A stretch of DNA of 64,000 nucleotides from Agromyces sp. SYSU T00194 (GTDB lineage Bacteria > Actinomycetota > Actinomycetes > Actinomycetales > Microbacteriaceae), in the NCBI RefSeq assembly GCF_040496035.1, contig NZ_JBEPJZ010000001.1, positions 2,232,001 through 2,296,000 on the forward strand, written 5' to 3'. Shown here one piece after another: positions 60,824 to 64,000 of the stretch. A program made the position numbers and the translations under genes. The notes under the pieces were generated by a model, which saw only the letters and a program-made list of their open reading frames with translations, was not told the DNA's origin and searched no databases. Each line of letters starts with the position of its first letter. Position 1 is the stretch's first letter.

Positions 60824-61660
60824 TCAGATGGCGTAGTCGACGACGACGGGAGCGTGGTCGGACCATCGCTCGTCGTAGGCGTCGGCGCGGTCCACCGAGT
60901 AGTCGACGACGGATGCCGCGAGCGGGCCGGTCGCGAGGTGGTAGTCGATGCGCCACCCCGAGTCGTTGTCGAACGCCTTGCCGCGCCACGACCACCACGT
61001 GTACGGGCCCTCGACCTCGCCGTGGTGGCGGCGGCCGACGTCGACCCAGCCGAGGCCCGCGCCGGCGTTGTAGCCGTCCTCGTCCTCGGCGCCGACGAAC
61101 CGGTCGAAGTACGCGCGCTCCTCGGGGAGGAACCCGGCCTTCTTCCGGTTGCCACGCCAGTTGCGGATGTCCAGGGTGCGGTGCCCGACGTTCAGGTCGC
61201 CGACGACGACCGCGTGCTCCGCGTGCGCGGCGAGCCGGGGGAGCCGCTCCTCCATGGCGTCGAGGAAGCGGTACTTCTCGACCTGCTTCGGGGTGTCCGC
61301 CTCGCCCGAGTGCACGTAGGTGCTGACGACCGTGATCGCCGAGCCGTCGAAGTCGTAGTCGGCCTCGAGCCAGCGGCCCGCCGAGTCGAACTCGTCGGGG
61401 CCGAGGGCGACCCGGTGGATGCGGGCGGGCCGGCGGCTGGCGAGCGCGACGCCCGCGCGACCCTTCGCGGATGCGGGGTCGTGCAGCACGTCCCACTCCT
61501 CGCCCAGCAGGCCGGTCAGGTCGTCGGTCGACGCGCGCACCTCCTGGAGGGCCAGGATGTCGACGTCGCGCGCGGCGAGCCAGTCGCCCATGCCCCGCCG
61601 GAACGCGGCCCGGATGCCGTTGACGTTGACGCTGGCGACGCGGACGGGCTTCGTGGGCAT
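60824..61660 (-). CDS. xthA: Exodeoxyribonuclease III
   Basis: The ATG at 61658-61660 is preceded on the minus strand by TAGAAT with a seven-base gap, a leaderless promoter. The 278-residue product has the endonuclease/exonuclease/phosphatase signatures: VNVNGIRAAFRRG, LALQEVRA with the metal Glu, VVVGDLNVGHRTLDIRN, GWRIDYHLAT and SDHAPVVVDY with the catalytic His. It removes abasic sites and trims 3' ends in base-excision repair. The -10 box overlaps the stop codon of the upstream yihY-like gene. Confidence 0.93.
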   Translation of the reverse strand: MPTKPVRVASVNVNGIRAAFRRGMGDWLAARDVDILALQEVRASTDDLTGLLGEEWDVLHDPASAKGRAGVALASRRPARIHRVALGPDEFDSAGRWLEADYDFDGSAITVVSTYVHSGEADTPKQVEKYRFLDAMEERLPRLAAHAEHAVVVGDLNVGHRTLDIRNWRGNRKKAGFLPEERAYFDRFVGAEDEDGYNAGAGLGWVDVGRRHHGEVEGPYTWWSWRGKAFDNDSGWRIDYHLATGPLAASVVDYSVDRADAYDERWSDHAPVVVDYAI

Positions 61661-61670
61661 GCCGAGAATT

Positions 61671-62936
61671 CTAGGGGAGGCGGGCGACATCCTCCGCGTC
61701 GAAGCGGGCCTGGAGACGCTCCAGGCGCTGCTCCGCGCGGGCGAGCCGGCGCCGGGCCGACGGGCGGCGGAAGAACCCGGCAGCATCGACGTCCTCCTCG
61801 GCGTCGCGCACCGCCACGCGGGCGGCGAGGAGCTGGGCGTTGCGTTCGCGTTCGCGTCGCTCGCGCTCGAGCTGCTCGGGGGTCACGCGGCGCAGCGTCT
61901 CGTTGCGGTCGGCGGCCGCGACCGAGATCCAGGAGGCGGCGACGAGCGTGATGATGCTCGTCAGGTTGAACCAGAGCAGCAGCGCGATGAAGACCGTGAA
62001 GGTGGCCAGCAGCGGATTGCGGCTGGCGGCGCCGAGCACCGTGCTCCCGAGGGCCTGCACCACGCCCAGCGCGATCGCGCCGAGGATCGAGCCCGGCCAC
62101 AGGCGGTGCCACGGCACCGCGGCGCCCGACAGGAACCGGAACATGGTCGCGAGCACCGCGGTGTTCAGCAGGAGCACGGCCACGAGGCCGCCCAGCCGCA
62201 CGACGAGGCCGGTCCAGCTCGAGGCGAGATCGAGCCCGATCACGTTGCGCACCCACTCGAACGCGGTGGTCGTCGCCACGCTGAGCGAGGCCGTGAGCAC
62301 GAGCACCGCCCCGAAGATGATGGCCATCACGAAGTCGCGCGCCTTCAGCAGCACGTACGCGCGCGCGTCGCGCGCGAGGCCGAACATCGAGCGCACCGCG
62401 ATGCGCGAGTAGGTGATCCAGCTCACGGCGGTCCAGAGCAGACCGCCGACGGCGATCACGCCCGTGATCGTGAAGAGGCTGAGGCTCTGCGTCGCGAGCC
62501 TCGTCAGCTCGTCGGTGTCGATGACCCCCTCGACGTCGTCGGCGGAGATCAGCCCGGGCACGTAGGTGTTGATGAGCTCGACCAGCGCGGTGAACACCTC
62601 GGGGTTGCCGGTCAGCCACAGGCCGGCCACCGAGAAGGCGACGAACATCGCGGCGAACACCGCGAACAGCGCCATGTAGCTCATGCCCGCCGACATGAGG
62701 AATCCGTTGCGCCAGAGGAAGTTGCGCCAGACGCGCACCGGGAAGATCTCCATGGTGCGGCGGGTCAGGGTCGTGACGGCGCTGACCGGCTCCTCGAAGC
62801 GATCGCGCAGGCGCACCGTGACGGCCTCGAGGCGCCCGCGGGTCTCGCCGACGCCCTCCTCCTGCTCGTCCCGGGGGTCGCCCGAACCGGTCGGCACGGC
62901 GGCGATGCGCCCGTTCCGGTTCCCCCGATCGCTCAC
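61671..62936 (-). CDS. YihY/BrkB-family membrane protein
   Basis: The GTG at 62934-62936 follows GGAGGAG. The 421-residue product has a disordered charged N-terminus (1-60), then the YihY pattern of an amphipathic helix and six membrane segments (WRNFLWRNGFLMSAGMSYMAL at the first, the TVSWITYSRI turn, and GSILGAIALGVVQAL at the fourth or fifth). It ends in a long charged helix rich in Arg/Glu (about 355-420). The family has no proven enzymatic role; older RNase BN annotation is not supported. It ends within the xthA promoter. Confidence 0.88.
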   Translation of the reverse strand: MSDRGNRNGRIAAVPTGSGDPRDEQEEGVGETRGRLEAVTVRLRDRFEEPVSAVTTLTRRTMEIFPVRVWRNFLWRNGFLMSAGMSYMALFAVFAAMFVAFSVAGLWLTGNPEVFTALVELINTYVPGLISADDVEGVIDTDELTRLATQSLSLFTITGVIAVGGLLWTAVSWITYSRIAVRSMFGLARDARAYVLLKARDFVMAIIFGAVLVLTASLSVATTTAFEWVRNVIGLDLASSWTGLVVRLGGLVAVLLLNTAVLATMFRFLSGAAVPWHRLWPGSILGAIALGVVQALGSTVLGAASRNPLLATFTVFIALLLWFNLTSIITLVAASWISVAAADRNETLRRVTPEQLERERRERERNAQLLAARVAVRDAEEDVDAAGFFRRPSARRRLARAEQRLERLQARFDAEDVARLP

Positions 62937-62964
62937 GCCGCCCGACTCCTCCGGAGGATGGTGC

Positions 62965-63729
62965 CTACGGCTTGCCGCGCATGATGGCCTGCTTGACCTC
63001 CGAGATCGCCTTGGTGACCTCGATGCCGCGCGGGCACGCGTCGGAGCAGTTGAAGGTCGTGCGGCAGCGCCACACGCCCTCCTTGTCGTTCAGGATGTCG
63101 AGGCGCACCTGCGCCGCGTCGTCGCGCGAGTCGAAGATGAAGCGGTGCGCGTTCACGATCGCCGCCGGCCCGAAGTACTGGCCGTCGGTCCAGAACACCG
63201 GGCACGACGTGGTGCACGCGGCGCACAGGATGCACTTCGTGGTGTCGTCGAAGCGCTCGCGGGCGACGACGTCCTGGATGCGCTCCTTGCCGGGCTCCGG
63301 GGCGGAAGTGGCCTGCAGGAACGGCTGCACCTCGCGGAACGACGCGAAGAACGGCTCCATGTCGACCACGAGGTCCTTCTCGAGCGGCAGGCCCTTGATC
63401 GCCTCGACGTAGATCGGCTTCGAGATGTCGAGGTCCTTGATCAGCGTCTTGCAGGCGAGGCGGTTGCGCCCGTTGATGCGCATCGCGTCGGAGCCGCAGA
63501 TGCCGTGGGCGCACGAGCGACGGAAGGTCAGCGACCCGTCCTGCTCCCACTTGATCTTGTGCAGGGCGTCGAGCACGCGGTCGGTCGGGTACATCTCGAC
63601 GTCGAAGTCCTGCCAGCGCGGCTCGGCGTCGGCATCGGGGTCGAACCGGCGGATGATGAAGGTGACGGTGAAGGACGGAACGGCGGTCTCGGCCTCGGGT
63701 GCATCCGCGTCCATGGTGGCGGTCGACAC
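62965..63729 (-). CDS. sdhB: Succinate dehydrogenase iron-sulfur subunit
   Basis: The GTG at 63727-63729 is three bases after the sdhA stop on the minus strand. The 254-residue product has the three cluster motifs: [2Fe-2S] in RRSCAHGICGSDAM with a later Cys in RLACKT, [4Fe-4S] in CILCAACTTSCP, and [3Fe-4S] in CRTTFNCSDACPRGI. It passes electrons from the flavoprotein to quinone in complex II. The N-terminus of about 20 residues is acidic and not part of the fold. A downstream ATG 15 bases later is possible. Confidence 0.95.
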   Translation of the reverse strand: MSTATMDADAPEAETAVPSFTVTFIIRRFDPDADAEPRWQDFDVEMYPTDRVLDALHKIKWEQDGSLTFRRSCAHGICGSDAMRINGRNRLACKTLIKDLDISKPIYVEAIKGLPLEKDLVVDMEPFFASFREVQPFLQATSAPEPGKERIQDVVARERFDDTTKCILCAACTTSCPVFWTDGQYFGPAAIVNAHRFIFDSRDDAAQVRLDILNDKEGVWRCRTTFNCSDACPRGIEVTKAISEVKQAIMRGKP

Positions 63730-63731
63730 GA

Positions 63732-64000
63732 TCAGTACTTCCTCTCCATCGGCTGGTAGCGGGTGATGGTCACGGGTTTCCAGTCGAGCGAGATGTGGTC
63801 GTCGGCGTGCGACGAGTGCGGGTCGCCCGTGAGGTAGGCCATCGTGTGCTGCATGTACTGCTCGTCGTCGCGATCGGGGAAGTCGTCGCGCATGTGGCCG
63901 CCGCGACTCTCCTTGCGGTTGCGGGCCGAGTAGACGACGACCTCGGCGAGGTCGAGCAGGAAGCCCAGCTCGACGGCCTCGAGGAGGTCGGTGTTGAAGC
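63732..64000 (-). CDS. sdhA: Succinate dehydrogenase flavoprotein subunit, C-terminal part
   Basis: The minus strand reads in one frame from the window edge to a TGA at 63732-63734. The 89 residues seen include NTDLLEAVELGFLLDLAEVV, ARNRKESRGGHMRDDFPDRD and WKPVTITRYQPMERKY, the conserved C-terminal end of SdhA, with the R-x-E-S-R-G-x-H motif that helps place the flavin. The rest of the gene lies to the right of the window. It is followed directly by sdhB. Confidence 0.94.
   Translation of the reverse strand, partial: FNTDLLEAVELGFLLDLAEVVVYSARNRKESRGGHMRDDFPDRDDEQYMQHTMAYLTGDPHSSHADDHISLDWKPVTITRYQPMERKY

Overview
The window reads as a high-GC Gram-positive chromosome, most like the actinobacterial family Microbacteriaceae (an Agromyces/Microbacterium-type organism). 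The signs are very high GC, many GTG starts, frequent 4-base start/stop overlaps, a RamB-type regulator, a GTP-dependent PEP carboxykinase, and a set of genes whose -10 box lies only 6-7 bases before the start codon (leaderless transcription). The genus is an inference; no rRNA is present to confirm it.

Bases 1 to about 32,039 are most of a siphovirus-type prophage; its left end lies before base 1. The left part is a rightward early operon: a ParB-like protein, a DUF2637 membrane protein with an HTH tail, and a run of small, mostly Cys-containing proteins that overlap by a few bases. Next come an HNH nuclease, the terminase subunits and a standard HK97-type head module (portal, protease, capsid, connectors). 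The tail module follows: tube protein, a tail assembly chaperone with a -1 frameshift site, tape measure and minor tail proteins. The lysis group holds an M23 peptidase, membrane proteins and a probable holin. The last late genes are a repeat-bearing tail fibre, a LamG-like protein and a protein with two carbohydrate-binding-like repeats, closed by a strong terminator at 27855.

The right end of the prophage holds genes likely expressed in the lysogen: a membrane acyltransferase with an SGNH domain (surface modification), a leftward HicA-like toxin with an HTH partner, and a tyrosine integrase. The prophage ends in a truncated tRNA-Thr(TGT) 3' half (attR). The intact tRNA should therefore lie left of the window.

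Bases 32,090 to 64,000 are host chromosome. In order: a GNAT acetyltransferase; an oxidoreductase; a DacB-type carboxypeptidase with an M20 peptidase and a nicotinamidase; gabD, a thiolase and an HSD10-like dehydrogenase; a PadR/HAAS membrane pair; a RamB-like regulator divergent from pckG; gabT; a pseudouridine catabolic pair with an ABC exporter; an ABC-2 exporter operon; the riboflavin operon ribD-ribE-ribBA-ribH under an FMN riboswitch; a trpS-GNAT-HAD operon; xthA; a YihY protein; and sdhB with the end of sdhA. Several of these genes (gabD, gabT, thiolase, RamB-like regulator, pckG, sdhAB) concern C4, acetyl-CoA and gluconeogenic metabolism.

The most unusual non-coding structures are two copies of a 133-bp element. 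Each is made of two 60-bp imperfect palindromes exactly 13 bp apart, and each starts 13-14 bases after a stop codon (39268-39400 and 46334-46466).
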